Positions 35,782 through 47,658 of a stretch of 64,000 nucleotides of DNA are shown here, one piece after another. Within the stretch, counting starts at the first letter, position 1; each line of letters begins with the position of its first letter. The notes beneath the pieces were generated by a model. It saw only the letters and a program-made list of their open reading frames with translations. It was not told where the DNA came from and did not search any database. Origin of the DNA: Bimuria novae-zelandiae CBS 107.79 (lineage: Eukaryota > Ascomycota > Dothideomycetes > Pleosporales > Didymosphaeriaceae); the NCBI GenBank assembly GCA_010015655.1, contig ML976673.1, positions 16,832 to 80,831 on the forward strand. Direction: 5' to 3'. A program made the position numbers and the translations under genes.

Positions 35782-36531
35782 TCAATTCCTCGTCCACCCA
35801 TGATTCCAACCCTCCCTCGCCGGAAAATCCACCTGCACCCTCCCATACTCAACCGGCACACTCCCCCACACCCCCCTCTTCAGCATCGCCGCCCTATACA
35901 ACCGTCCCACCTCCTTCCCCCTCACCCCCAGCGCGCCCGCATCCGCGCCCTGCCCCCCAGCCTCTTCCTCACCTACAACATTCCCATTACTATCCATCAG
36001 CCGTAGATGCTCGCACGCGGACCGCATCGCCATGTATTGCCGCTCGAGGTCAAATTCTTCGGCGCGTCGACGCTTGCGCAGGAAGAGGAGCCAGGCGCGG
36101 TGGATTGTCCAGTGGCGGAGGTACCGGAGGCGGGAGAAGTGTAGGGGTCGTGGGGTTAGGGGGTGCGAGAGGTGGTAGCGGATGGCGGCTGTAAGAGTTC
36201 TATGTTAGTAATATAACTTTACTAGATAGCGGGAATTGGAGTAGAAGAGAGAAGAGGTGGGAGACGTACTGATTCGCGGATCTGTCCCCGGTCCCTTGCC
36301 CTTCTTCCGCTTCAGCATGCGCGCCGTCGATGAGAATGAGGATGCCGTTGTAGGTGTAGGCGCCCTTTTTAAGGAGGCATTGGAGCGCGCCGCGTGCAGT
36401 AGAGGGTATTTTAAGCGATTGAGCGGCCGGAAGATGGGGCGGAGGGCGGAGAGGTTCATTGTGGGCGGCAATGTGGTGGTGTTGCGGAGGGTTGGAGGTG
36501 TGAAGGCGCCTGGGAAATCTGAAGGTGCCAA
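35782..36531 (-). CDS. MRPL28: Mitochondrial large ribosomal subunit protein mL40 (MRPL28 family)
   Basis: A structural component of the mitochondrial 54S ribosomal subunit. Exons 36531-36270 and 36188-35782 are joined across an 80-nt intron (donor GTACGT, branch TTACTAAC, acceptor TTACAG), giving 222 residues. The conserved fungal core spans the junction: KRKKGKGPGTDPRI, then RYHLSHPLTPRPLHFSRLRY and HWTIHRAWLLFLRKRRR, then ERQYMAMRSACEHLRL. The N-terminal 70 residues are rich in Arg, Ser, Thr and Ala with few acids, as in a mitochondrial presequence. Met25 (MNLSALRPIFRPLNRL, ATG at 36459) is an equally good start and would give 198 residues. A Fot1-like transposon begins at 36541, leaving only 9 bp before the upstream ATG, so either the 5' UTR is extremely short or Met25 is the real start. 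Confidence 0.85.
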
Positions 36532-36882
36532 GAGGTGATACCGTGTTTTATCAGATGACGCACAGCCATCACTTGGCGCACGCTCACCGCCAAATTTTCG
36601 ACTTCTTCACCCTCTCATAACTACACCAATATGGACCCAATTGAGGCTGCGTTAGAGTCGCTAAAATCGCTGAATCCTAGAGAAACACCTAATTACACTA
36701 TAGTTACGAAAAAGTATAGTTGTAATTAAACAACGCTGTTAAAGCGCCACCGCGGGGTTTAAGGCACCTATACTTAGCAAATTAATAATATGCGCCTCCT
36801 TAACACCACGTAAGAGAAAGCTCTTATAACTTATATTAATAACTTTTACTAACGAGGTCTACCGCCTATAAGACAAATAATA

Positions 36883-37340
36883 TGTTAGGATCTGAACATG
36901 TATGGGACGCGGAGGACCAACGGGCCCTCAGCGGGGGTGACACTTGGTGGGGTTGCGCAACCGAGATCACGTGATGTACTATCCAGCCAAGACATACCAT
37001 CCAGCCAAGATCATGGACGGTATACCATCCATGGATGACACGACCATCCATCAGAAAGATAGGATGGCAGAAAGATAGGTAGACAGTAATTAATAAACCT
37101 CTTGTATATAACCCGACACGAATACCCTTATAGCATTCGTGTTTAATCTTGTTTATTAATCTATCGTTTGGATCTGAGTAAGTAACCTTATTAATTTGAT
37201 TATGCTGTACACACCTTCGATACTAACGCCCCAGTGATAAGCGTAAGCTATTACTACAACCTCTCTTGTCCTACCAGTACTCTTGCCCGAGAACCAACCT
37301 TAGCCCCTATTAGGATTAGCTATCCTTTTGGGACCTAACA
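36883..37340 (+). repeat. Gypsy-2 5' LTR (458 bp)
   Basis: Identical in layout to 43281-43720 except for an extra 18-bp tandem copy of CCAGCCAAGACATACCAT near 36984-37001; the other differences noticed are transitions. TAATA precedes it. Confidence 0.9.
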
Positions 37341-37387
37341 TTTTAAACACCCTTAACATAAGTACTAATAGGACCCCTAACTCTTCC

Positions 37388-40300
37388 ATGGCTTCGGACA
37401 ACCATGTCACCCCTATGGGGGATGGCAAGAATAAGGCACACAAACCCGATTTGTATAATAGCAATCGTACCCTCCTTAATACCTAGCTATTATAACTAGA
37501 CCTCTACTTCTTTAACTAAAACTAAGACTTTAAAGATAAAAAGAAGGTTATCTTCGTAGCGACTTACATGCGAGGAAGCGCTAAAGAATAGATCTATCTT
37601 TACTTAGTTAAATACCTGGACATGGATCACGACAACGAGGACGAAGACTATATTAATAGTAATAAAGATGCTATTAACATTATTAAGGACTATGCTAACT
37701 TTAAGAAGTGCCTTAAACAGATATTTAGAATTGCTAATAAAACTGCTATCGCTAAGCGTGCGATCTAGACAATCTAATAGCAATAATCTATAGCCGAGTA
37801 TACAGTCGAATTCCGCAAGTACGCTGTGTAACTTGACTAGGAGAACGAATCTCTTAAAACAATATATAAATAAGGCCTTAAACGTAATATGCGCGAGGAA
37901 CTCCTGCGTAGTAGTATAAAAATAGAGACCTTAGAAGAACTATATAAAGAGACTATCCATATTAATGGGGAATGGTTTACATTGCAAGAAGAGCTACGCA
38001 AGAACCCGAGGAACGTTAGTTTTAGATAATAGGCACCTATAGTCTATAGAACGCCGCTAAAAACACCTTAACGCTAGTAACGTAACTATTACGGACCCCA
38101 ACCTATAGAAGATATCCAGTTTAACAACCTAGAAAAGGGAACAGGAAAGGCTATAGGCCTCCAAAAGCCTAACTAGCGCAACCCAGATAGAACCTAACGC
38201 AAGGGGACCAGAACGCGCCTATATTTTATATATAGTAAACTAGGCCACATCGCCAGGAACTGCAGATCTAAGAACAAGGTTATTAAATAGTTAAACGTAC
38301 TATCCGTCGCAGATGCAGACGCAACTAATAAGGAATGGCAAGTAATAGACGCTATTAAGTAACTTAATATCTAAGATAAAGACTTAGAGTAATTAGAATT
38401 GCCTAACTTATAACTCTACAAGGATGTAAACGAAAGTTTGGACGAAAATAAAAAGGAGAAGGAACTAATGCCTTAATTACCTACGCCTCACCCTAGCTAG
38501 AACAAGCTAGTTACTAACAAGACAACAAACGTTTTCGACTTCTTAGAAAAACACCAACCTCGAGAAGAAGACTTCGGGTTTACAGCGATAGAACGACAAG
38601 ACTACGCAGAAGCATTTTTTCATGCTTACTAACCCGATCTGGTTAGTAAAGCAGCACGAGAAATGGCGGACCACCATTACGCCTATAAAGACCCCAAGAA
38701 GAAGTACCTAAACGAAAGACTAAACTATAAATTATAGTACGACCTGGACCACCGCAACCCTACGCATGAGACCATACAATAGACCCTCTATAGAGAAGAT
38801 TAATATACTATTTATTACTAAGCTAAGGAATATAGCTACTTTCCCCAAACATACTAACGATGTAGATAGGAGTGGTTTAACTACCCTATTAACTGTTGCG
38901 ACGTTTACCTCTAGGATAAACGTAAAACGCGATACTTTCTACACCTTAACTAAGTACTAAACTAAGCACTATTACTACTAGTTAATAGAAAATACGCGTT
39001 AGATAAATGGTAAACATGCTTACACCCTAACTACGAGGAATATAGGGAGTAAAAAGACAGGCATAGGTTTAATCGCGTACTAAAAGGGACCACGACCCTT
39101 AAGATTAAAACGGTAACAAAGGAAGAAGACGGTGAAGCTATTCTAGGAAAGGCCTAGTAGCAGCCTTAAAGGAAAAAGAAGGAAGGACACCTTAAACCCA
39201 CAGAGCCAGTTATAAAGAAAATGTCTTTTTTAGACCTAGGCTCAGGCGAGAAAACGCCTTTAAGGAACTAAATGCCACGAATAGTTAGGCATTAATTAAG
39301 CTACCAGTATAGCTTAAAGAAACATGGATAAAAGCCATGCTAGACTTAGGAGCACAGGAAAGTTATGTGTTAAGAAAAGCACTTAATAGAGCGGGACTCT
39401 ATAAGCGTAAGAAGGCCATGCCCTATGCTATCTATATCGCGAATAGACAACTAATGCCCGGCAAAGCAACGATTAAATACGAGGTCGAAACTACCCTTAC
39501 AATCTATAGACACTAGGAATTAATTACCCTTAACATTATTAAGGAAGCTAATTACGACGTGATTTTAGAACTACCTTAATTAAGGAAGCACAATCCTACG
39601 ATTAATTAGGAGAGAAAAAAGCTATCCTTTAAGCGCTGTAACTGTGCATTATAAGTAAAGCCTACGCATTAATAGAGCATGATGGTAGATAAGAGAGCTA
39701 TTAACACTATAGTCTCGCGACAGACAGTCAAAAAACGGAAGAAACCCTTGGCAGACGCTGGCAGGAACCACCAGGTTATAGAGCGCAAGAAGATGGATGA
39801 AAGCACAAACCATAAAATTCCAGAATGCTATCGAGCATGGAATTATATATTCACCGAGAGAGAGGGAAAAGCAAACCTTCCAGAACATTAGCCCTGGGAT
39901 CTAGCGATAGACCTAGTAGAAGGGAAAACGCCACCCTTTAGACCACTATATAGCAAGACTAGAAAAGAACTCTAACAAGAAAAAGAATTCATCGAGACAA
40001 ATCTCGCGAAAGGATATATACGACTATTAAAGTCACTAGTAGCTAGCCCTTTTATATTTGTTATAAAGAAAGACGGCACACTACGACCATGTGTTAACTA
40101 TTAGAAGATTAACGACATAACGATTAAAAATTAATACCTACTACTAAATATCTTAGAATTAAGAGACCGACTCTCAAGAGCCAAACGTTTTACACTAATA
40201 GATTTACAAGATAGATACTATCTTATACAGATTAAGGAAGGTAACGAGTAGAAGACAGCGTTTAGGTTACGCTATAGACTATTTAAATACACAGTTATGC

Positions 40301-42560
40301 CTTTTAGACTTATTAACGCACCGGCAAACTTCCAAGCACTAATTAGTTACGTACTTTATAACTACCTAAATATATTTATTATCGCATACATGGACGATAT
40401 ACTTATTTACTCTAAGAACGATTTAGATTATGTTCCGCATATATAGATAGTGTTAATAGCATTAGATAAGGCATACCTTAGAATTAAGCTAAAGAAGTGC
40501 AAGTGGCACGTAACATAACTTAAATTCCTAGGATACGTTATTAGCACAGAAGGAATTAAAGTCGCATCTAATAAGATTAAATATATTAAGAACTAGCTAA
40601 TACTAAAGACGGCGAAGAACATCTAAGAATTCTTAAGATTCTATAGATTTAATTAATAATTTATTAAGGACTATGCAAAGATCACGATACCACTTATAAA
40701 TCTTACGAGAAAGGACACACTATTCGTATAAACTATAAAATATAGAATATTATTCTAACTCTTAAAAACTGCATGCATTATGCCACTAGTACTTATCCAC
40801 TTTAGGGATGGAAAACCACTACGAATCGAAACGAACGTAAGCGACCTCGCAATAGGCGCCTGCGCGAAATAAGAAAAAGATGGTAAATGGCACCCTATTG
40901 CATATTACTTATGCAAGTTTACCGACACGGAAGCACGATATAACGTACACGATAAGGAACTATACGTAATTATTAAAACACTAAAGCACTAGAGAATTTA
41001 CGCTCTTAGCTACTCTACACTTAAGATCTTTACGGACTATAAGAACCTCACACGCTTCACGACCACGAAGGAACTTACGCTAAGGTAGGCAAGATAGTTA
41101 AAAACGCTTAGATAATATAAATTTAAGATTATATATACACCTAGCAAAGAAAATGGACAAGTAGACGCACTTAGCTAACGACATAATCTTATAGGGGATA
41201 AAGTTAAAACCTACTCCGCAATACTAAAACAAAATCCTAATAGTTCTTTAGAACCTATGGCGGAACTTAATTAACTCCTTATACTCACACGAGAAGTACC
41301 CAAGGAATAATAGATAGAGGTTATACAATAATACCACGACGACCCTGTATACGGACACCCTGGAATTAAAAAGATAGTAGAACTGATTTAGAGGAACTAC
41401 AGCTTTAAAGGAATTAAGGAAGTAGTAGCAACCTACATACGTAAATATGCAGAATGCCAACGTAATAAACACGCAACACATCTTAAGTACAGAGAAATGC
41501 AAGCTATCTAGATACCTATAGTACCTTAGGAAGACATTATAATGGACTTTATTACAGGATTACCAAAGTCGAAAGATCCCACAAACGGAGTAAGTTACGA
41601 CGTAATACTGGTAATCGTATGCAGATTTACTAAATACGTGGAATTACTATCGTGTAAAAAGGTAATAATAGTAACGAAATAGCGTTTCTTATCCTAGATT
41701 GACTTATATAACATCATGGCATCCCTAAGATAATTATCAGCGATAGAGACAAACTCTTCACTTTAAACTATTGGACAACACTCATGGCACTTATTAGAAT
41801 AAAACGAAAACTATTAATAGCCTACCACCCATAGATGGATGGACAAACAGAACGTACGAATTAAATAATGGAAACGTACCTACGCATCTACTGTAATAAC
41901 TAGAAGAATAACTAGATTTCCTTATTACTAATAGCACAATTAGCATATAACAATAAGATATTAGTAGTAACTGGATATACACTATTCTATATAAACTACG
42001 GAAGACATCTATATCTCTTTAATTAGACATTTCCTACTGCTATTAGAACGGAAGAAGCCATTAACATGGCTACAAAAATAAAAGAAATATATTAACAACT
42101 CCGAGAGAACCTCGAGAAAGCTTAATAGTAAAGCATTTCCTATACAAACTAAAAAAGAAAAACGGCACCTTAGCTAAAAAAGGGGGATAAAGCATATCTG
42201 CTTACGAAAAATCTTCGAATCTAGAAGAAAAAGCACAAGAAACTAGATTATGTTAAGATTAAACTATTTTTTATTTCCGAACAAGTATTACCGGTCAACT
42301 ACTAATTGGAATTACCACTAGACGCCAAAATACACCTAGTATTCTATATAGACCGATTAGAACTAGTAGACTCTAAAACACCAGTCGAAACCACCTTCTA
42401 TCACCAACTAGAGGAGGAAACCGAATTCGAAGTTAAGAAGATACTACGACACACGGATTAGCCACGAACCTACTTAATTAAGTGAAAAGGATATCTACAC
42501 TTAGAAAACACATGGGAACTAGAAGTAAACTTTAATAACTATCGCTAAATGTTGGCATAA
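37388..42560 (+). pseudogene. Gypsy-2 gag-pol, RIP-broken
   Basis: The gag ATG is at 37388 (MASDNHVTPMGDGKNK). A zinc knuckle at about 38216-38263 reads YFIYSKLGHIARNC, with two Cys changed to Tyr. A protease-like DLGAQESYVLR lies near 39345-39380. The reverse transcriptase has [15 protein letters not shown] (about 40057-40101) and an intact YMDDILIYS box (40387-40413). RNase H is at about 40825-41000 (TEARYNVHDKELYVI). The integrase region starts with YGHPGIKK (about 41350) and includes DIIMDFITGLPKSKD (about 41535-41579). A chromodomain near 42425-42535 reads VKKILRHTD*PRTYLIK*KG then HLENTWE. Stops occur throughout in Gln/Trp positions, so no product is expected. Confidence 0.88.
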
Positions 42561-42619
42561 TACTATCGTCAGACCACGAGAAGGAACCCGGAACGATCAA
42601 AGGAGAACTAGATAGGAAC

Positions 42620-43149
42620 TCGTTAAGAAGAAGATCTATTAGTGGATTAGGAAGGAGATTATTAGCCTGTGACTAGCCTGGATTAGCGAGGAAATTGTCT
42701 TGGAACGGAGCGTTCGCACTCGAGCTCTCCGTCTCTTGCACCTTATCCTGAGTATCTAGTAACTTCCTATCCTGACGCGCGAATAACCTCTTATAACTCT
42801 TAATCTCTAATAACTTACGCTTATGCTAAGCAAGTTCTTATTAACTGCGCAACGTCTCTTCCTTAGCGCGAGCTAGCTCTAGCCGCTTTTTACGCTCTTT
42901 ATCCTCTACCTTCTCCCACTCCTCTTTAGGAATAAATAGCTCACACTCGCTCCTTGCAGCGATACAACCAGCACAACGACTAGACGCAGTATCCACGAAA
43001 CAACAAATATTCAGCTTTTCGCAGCGGGTGCAGCGGAAAGGCATCTCCCTACTACTCCCTTTAACACGACGAATGCGATCACGCCGCTCTTAGGTCAAAG
43101 TCTTCTTATAAGGCGCGCGCGCTTTGCGGGGCTTGGGATCCTTAGGCAT
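42620..43149 (-). pseudogene. Antisense Cys-rich ORF of Gypsy-2 with Zn2Cys6-like pattern
   Basis: On the strand opposite to gag-pol, an ATG at 43149 opens MPKDPKPRKARAPYKKTLT. A TAA in a Gln-like position follows, and the same frame then reads MPFRCTRCEKLNICC from 43044. Six Cys follow the spacing CX2CX6CX8CX2CX6C, exactly that of a fungal Zn2Cys6 binuclear cluster, with an additional Cys beside the third. An acidic/basic helical stretch follows (KVEDKERKKRLELARAKEE). Beyond a double stop at about 42841 the frame continues as further protein-like sequence. It starts 131 bp inside the 3' LTR and is less damaged than pol. Function unknown; DNA or RNA binding is only suggested by the Cys pattern. 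Confidence 0.6.
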
Positions 43150-43280
43150 GGTCAGGAAGGCATTAAGACCAGAACGCGAAAACAGCGACTCACGCGAGTA
43201 TTTATATGCGACGACCGTATCTACAGCCAGGGGGCGCGGAACGAGGATACTGAGGACGCTATCTAGAAGAGGGGAGGTGA

Positions 43281-43720
43281 TGTTAGGATCTGAACATGTA
43301 TAGGACGCGGAGGACCAACGGGCCCTTAGCGGGGGTGACACTTGGTGGGGTTGCGCAATTGAGATCACGTGATGTACCATCCAGCCAAGATCATGGACGG
43401 TATACCATCCATGGATGACACGACCATCCATCAGAAAGATAGGATAGCAGAAAGATAGGTAGACGGTAACCAATAAACCTCTTATATATAACCCGACACG
43501 AATACCCTTATGGCATTCGTGTTTAATCTTGTTTATTAATCTATCGTTTGGATCTGAGTAAGCAACCTTGTTAATTTAATTATACTATACACACCTTTAA
43601 TACTAACGCCCTAGTAACAAGCGCAAGCTATTACTATAACCTCTCTTGTCCTACCAGTACTCCTGCCCAAGAACCAACCTTAGCCCCTATTGGGATTAGC
43701 TATCCTTTTGGGACCTAACA
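43281..43720 (+). repeat. Gypsy-2 3' LTR (440 bp)
   Basis: Matches the 5' LTR without the 18-bp duplication. It ends GGACCTAACA at 43720 and is followed by the TAATA target duplication. Confidence 0.9.
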
Positions 43721-45521
43721 TAATATAAAATTTCGCCTTAGAAATAGCTAGAAGAACTGCTAAAAAATACTAAGTTAACCGCTTTATTACTTGACATTAT
43801 ATTAACCTTATATTACATTAGAGCTCTAGTATGGACGCGTTACGGTACAAAGCTAATTTAGCATTTAAATATAGCCTCTACTTTAAGCTTTTAGCGCAGA
43901 AGATCGAACAGTATAACGTGGAACCACAATATATATATAATATAGACGAAAAAGGCTTCTTAATTAAGGTACTATTAAAGATAAAGCGCATCTTCTCCCG
44001 CCGAAGATATAAGGATAGCGGAGTAAAGTAAGTTATACAAGATAGTAATAGAGAGTAGATAATAATAATTATATATATTTACGCTAACGGCAGTGCTCTT
44101 ATGCTAACCTTAATTTACTAGGCTATTTTTAGTAATATACAGGACTTATAGCTTTAAGATTTCGACCTATAAGAGTATAACTGTTTCTTTACTTCCTTAG
44201 CTAGTAGATAGACAAACAACAAGATTAGCATATAATAGCTAAAATAAGTATTTAATCGCGAGATAAAGGCAAAGGCGCGTTGCTCTTAGCGTCTCCTTAT
44301 CCTTAATAGCCACGGCTCCCATATAATAATAGAATTTATTAAGTATTGTAATAAGAATTAAATTCTCCTGGCCATCTTTCCTCCTTACGCTACCTATACT
44401 CTTTAGCTACTTAACGTTTACCTCTTTAAGCCTCTTTCTAGCGCATACTCCACCGAGCTCTTAGGCTTTATATATAGCTATTAAGGCCTTACCTTTATTA
44501 TAAAGCGCGACTTCTTTCGCATGTTCTATTACGCCTAGAATACAGCGTTTAAATATAAGATAATTATTAAGTCCTTTAAGGTTATTAGCCTCTTACTATT
44601 AAACGCAAAGGTAGTGTTACAAAAGTTTTAAAAGGTAGAAGTAGAGAGGCTATTATCCTCTAAGAGTAGCTTGTTAGTACTTAGCGCTTTAGATTAGAGA
44701 AAGATAGAGCGCTTGCTACGCAAGGTTATTAAAAATACCTATTCTAAACACTCGTAGTAGCTCTTTTAGACAATTTATTATATAGCTGTATAGAAGTAGC
44801 TTCTCTAGCACGAAAATAACCGCCTTAAAGAAGCTCTTATTAATAAGAGAAAGCAGCGACAGCGTAGTAAGCCTTTACTACTTAAAGCACTACTAGAGTA
44901 TAATAGAGGCGCTATTCTCTGGTCGCCCGCCAAAGTTTAAGATGCCCGAGATAGGCAGGCGCAGAAGGATGCCGACGAGTAGTTACAATAATAATAGAAA
45001 GAGGAGAAACTTGCTCTACGAAAGCAGCAAAAAGAATAGAAATAAGCTATGCTTAAGGAGAGGAAGCGTATAAGGCTTGCCGCCAAAGAAATCCGCCTCT
45101 AGGAGTAGCGTAGCAAGGCTGCTGCGCGTAAAGAAGCACGTATTACACGCGAGGCTAAAAAATAACTTTAAAAAGATATATAATTATTTTAAAGGGGTAT
45201 AAGATGTTAGCTAATTACTTTTACTACTTTGTCTCGTCTATATAAAGCGCCTAATATTACTAAGGTCGATTTCTCTTCTATTATTAATAAGGAGCCTATA
45301 CCTGGCCCTAGCACGCGCACAAGAAATATACGCCTCCTATAGAGGTTTCGCATGTAAATTATTATAAGTAATTAATTGTTCAAGCTCTATAGACCTCTCC
45401 ACTAGAAAATCTTGCGATAATAGCTCTTATATAGAGCTCTATAGCCTTAAAAGTAGTGGGTGTTGGCATTCGGAAATCGTGCGCCAAGTAATGCCCGTGC
45501 GTTATTTAATAAAACACGGTA

Positions 45522-47658
45522 CTATGCCCATGCGCGCAGCGACCCGAATCGCGCAGCGACCCACCAACACCAAACCTACAGACAAGTAACCAACTTTAAC
45601 GCGTTATAACTCCACCACCATGGCACCAATTAACGATGCGATTGTAGCATATAATACGCAAGAACTAGGGAAAAAACTTTCGTATAGACAATTCGCGAAA
45701 ATGTTTAGTGTGAGCGTAACCACGCTACGCCGCAGACAGCAGGGCAGTCAGCAGTCCAGGACCACTAAAGATCTTAACTAACGCGCTCTCAGCCCACAAC
45801 AAGAGCAGGCCCTCCTACAGCATATTAACAAGCTTATAGAGCGCAGGCTGCCTCCCACAAGAGAGATAATGCGCAATTTTGCCTTAGTTATTGCCCACTA
45901 AGAAATCTTAGAGTCCTGGGTGTCACGCTTCCTCCACCGAAACAACGACCGTATCGTCTTAAAATAGAGCAAGGCAATGGACGCTGTTCGCTACTACGCT
46001 AACTCCTACCTTAAATACAGGCTCTATTTTAATCTCCTTCACGAGAAGATGGCCCAGTACAACATTTAGGCATGTAACACATACAATATGGATGAGAAGG
46101 GCTTCCTCATAGGCATCTTAAGACGCTCTAAACGCATCTTCAACCGTGAGATGTGGGAGAGAAAAGAGGTGACAGCAGCTCTCCAGGATGGAGAGAGAAT
46201 TTGTCACTTGCTTGGCAATAATTTGTGCTGATGGGAGTGCTCTACTACCTAGCCTCATCTTTGCAGCTTTGGGTGGTTTAAGAGACACCTGGGTTGCCAG
46301 TATAGAGGTTGGAAAACACGACATTTTCTGCTCTACCTCTCCCATAGGATGGAGCAATAATGAGATAGGCCTGTCCTGGCTTAAATAGGTGTTTTAACGG
46401 ACTATAAAAGAGAAGGTACTTAGAGATTACCGTCTCCTTATCGTAGATAGTTATAGTAGTTACCTTATAATAGATTTTATTAATTATTGCAAATCCCACC
46501 ATATTATCCTAGCTATATTACTACCTCACTCTACCTATACGCTTTAACCACTTAATATGGTAATATTTAAGTCTCTCTTATTAGCCTACTCTAAGGCGCT
46601 TAGTGACCATCTCTAAACTACCTAAGGGCTAATTCTTATTAACAAAAGCGACTTTTTTCCGCTCTTCTAGCAGGCCTAGGTCTCCTCTTTTAAAGAAGAC
46701 ATAATTTTAAAGGCCTAGGAGGCTATAGGTATATAGCCTTAGGAATTAGAGCGTGTACTTAAACGCTTCAACCATGACTCTTATAATAAGAGTGAGGCCT
46801 TAGAGGACTCTCTAGTAGCTATTAAGGGCAACTTCTAGCAAGTGCAGCGTCTCTTACGCTCTATAGTAAAAGACCTAGCTTTGAATAAGGCCAGATCTCT
46901 CTCTCTTACCATCTACAAACTCTAAGCAGACAAGGACATAGCTAAGTATAAAAGCGAGCAACTTTAAAACGCTTTTTAGCTCTAAGTAAGGCATAAGAAG
47001 CAAAGCAAGCCTCTTAACCTATAATAGTAATAAAATTACCGTAGTAGAGTAGTCCTTTAGTCTTCTCGCAAGATTAGAGAGGCAAACACACGTTTAGCTA
47101 TTAAAGAGAGAGACAAAGAGCAAGAGAAAGTTGCAATTACTTAGCGTAAGGTTAATAGAGCTAGTAATAAGCTTGCTAAAGAGAAAGAGGCTAAAAGGAA
47201 GCGTGTTAAGAGAGAGGAGTCTAAAAAAAGGAAAGAGAATAAGAGGGCTGTAAAGGCTAAGAATACCAGGCTTGTAAAAGAGCAAAAATAACAGAATAAA
47301 GAGACTGTAACCTTTCAAAAACTATTATAATAGGCAAATAAGCCTAAGCGAAAAGCCTTACATAAAGCTCTATTAAATTTAGCAAAAAAGCGTCGTGTTG
47401 TAGCCTCTAGTAGTGGTAAGGGCCCGGCATCCTTAGCACCTGAACCACCACTAAAACTAGCCAAAAGTGGCCGCCTAATTAAGCTTCTAGGAAAATATAG
47501 ATAGTATAAATTGATCGCATTGTCTTATATACTACTACACCTCAAGATCTCGTGATAATAGCTATTGTATGTGGCTCTACAGCCTCATTTTTGCTGGTAG
47601 GCCAATGTTGGTTGGGTGGGTCGCTGCGCGATTCGGGTCGCTGCGCGCACGGGCACAG
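45522..47658 (+). mobile_element. Fot1-like element B (2,137 bp)
   Basis: Terminal inverted repeats of 44 bp with two mismatches lie at 45522-45565 and 47615-47658. Their outer bases are CTATGCCCATGCGCGCAGCG on the left. Each contains two copies of CGCGCAGCGACCC. TA flanks both sides (45520-45521 and 47659-47660). The left TA is shared with element A and the right TA with element C. Confidence 0.9.
45620..47570 (+). pseudogene. Fot1/pogo-like transposase of element B, frameshifted and RIP-mutated
   Basis: ATG at 45620 begins MAPINDAIVAYNTQELGKKL, with a helix-turn-helix (FSVSVTTLRRRQQG) and a CENP-B-type second domain (QEQALLQHINKLIERRLPPT). Then come NTYNMDEKGFLIGILRRSKR (46075-46135) and MWERKEVTAALQDG. 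At about 46180-46190 the frame shifts by an indel and continues as MEREFVTCLAIICADGSALL (from 46188), GWSNNEIGLSWLK and LLIVDSYSSYL, so the second catalytic Asp is retained. The C-terminus, from about 47040 on, is strongly basic. It is less damaged than elements A and C but has a frameshift and many stops. Confidence 0.85.

Larger units (their letters stand above)
36883..43720 (+). mobile_element. Gypsy-2: chromodomain Gypsy retrotransposon (6,838 bp) inside element A
   Basis: LTRs of 458 bp (36883-37340) and 440 bp (43281-43720) begin TGTTAGGATCTGAACATG and end GGACCTAACA. The target duplication is TAATA (36878-36882 and 43721-43725). The order gag, protease, reverse transcriptase, RNase H, integrase, chromodomain identifies a chromovirus-type Gypsy element. 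It also carries an antisense ORF next to the 3' LTR (separate entry). Confidence 0.92.
36631..45170 (+). pseudogene. Fot1/pogo-like transposase of element A, split by Gypsy-2
   Basis: ATG at 36631 begins MDPIEAALESLKSLNPRETP, followed by a helix-turn-helix region (KKYSCN*TTLLKRHRGV). The frame breaks at 36882 and resumes after 43720 as NFALEIARRTAKKY, MDALRYKANLAFKYSLYF and YIYNIDEKGFLIKVLLKIKR (43930-44000). The second catalytic Asp segment reads LLILNSHGSH, where relatives have Asp in place of this Asn. The C-terminus is Lys/Arg/Glu-rich with many RIP stops. The only sizeable open piece is 43831-44031. It is inactive. Confidence 0.85.
36541..45519 (+). mobile_element. Fot1-like element A, interrupted by Gypsy-2
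   Basis: Imperfect terminal inverted repeats of about 42 bp start CCGTGTTTTAT at 36541 and end as its complement at 45519. The inner parts share ACTTGGCGCACG. The element is flanked by TA (36539-36540 and 45520-45521), the target duplication of Tc1/pogo elements. Without Gypsy-2 (36883-43720) and one TAATA copy it is about 2.1 kb, a normal Fot1 size. The transposase reads on the plus strand. The right-hand TA is shared with element B. Confidence 0.88.

Noticed and set aside
39649..39891. Open frames on both strands inside Gypsy-2
   Set aside because: The plus-strand piece is part of the gag-pol frame between RIP stops and the minus-strand piece is its shadow; neither is a separate gene.
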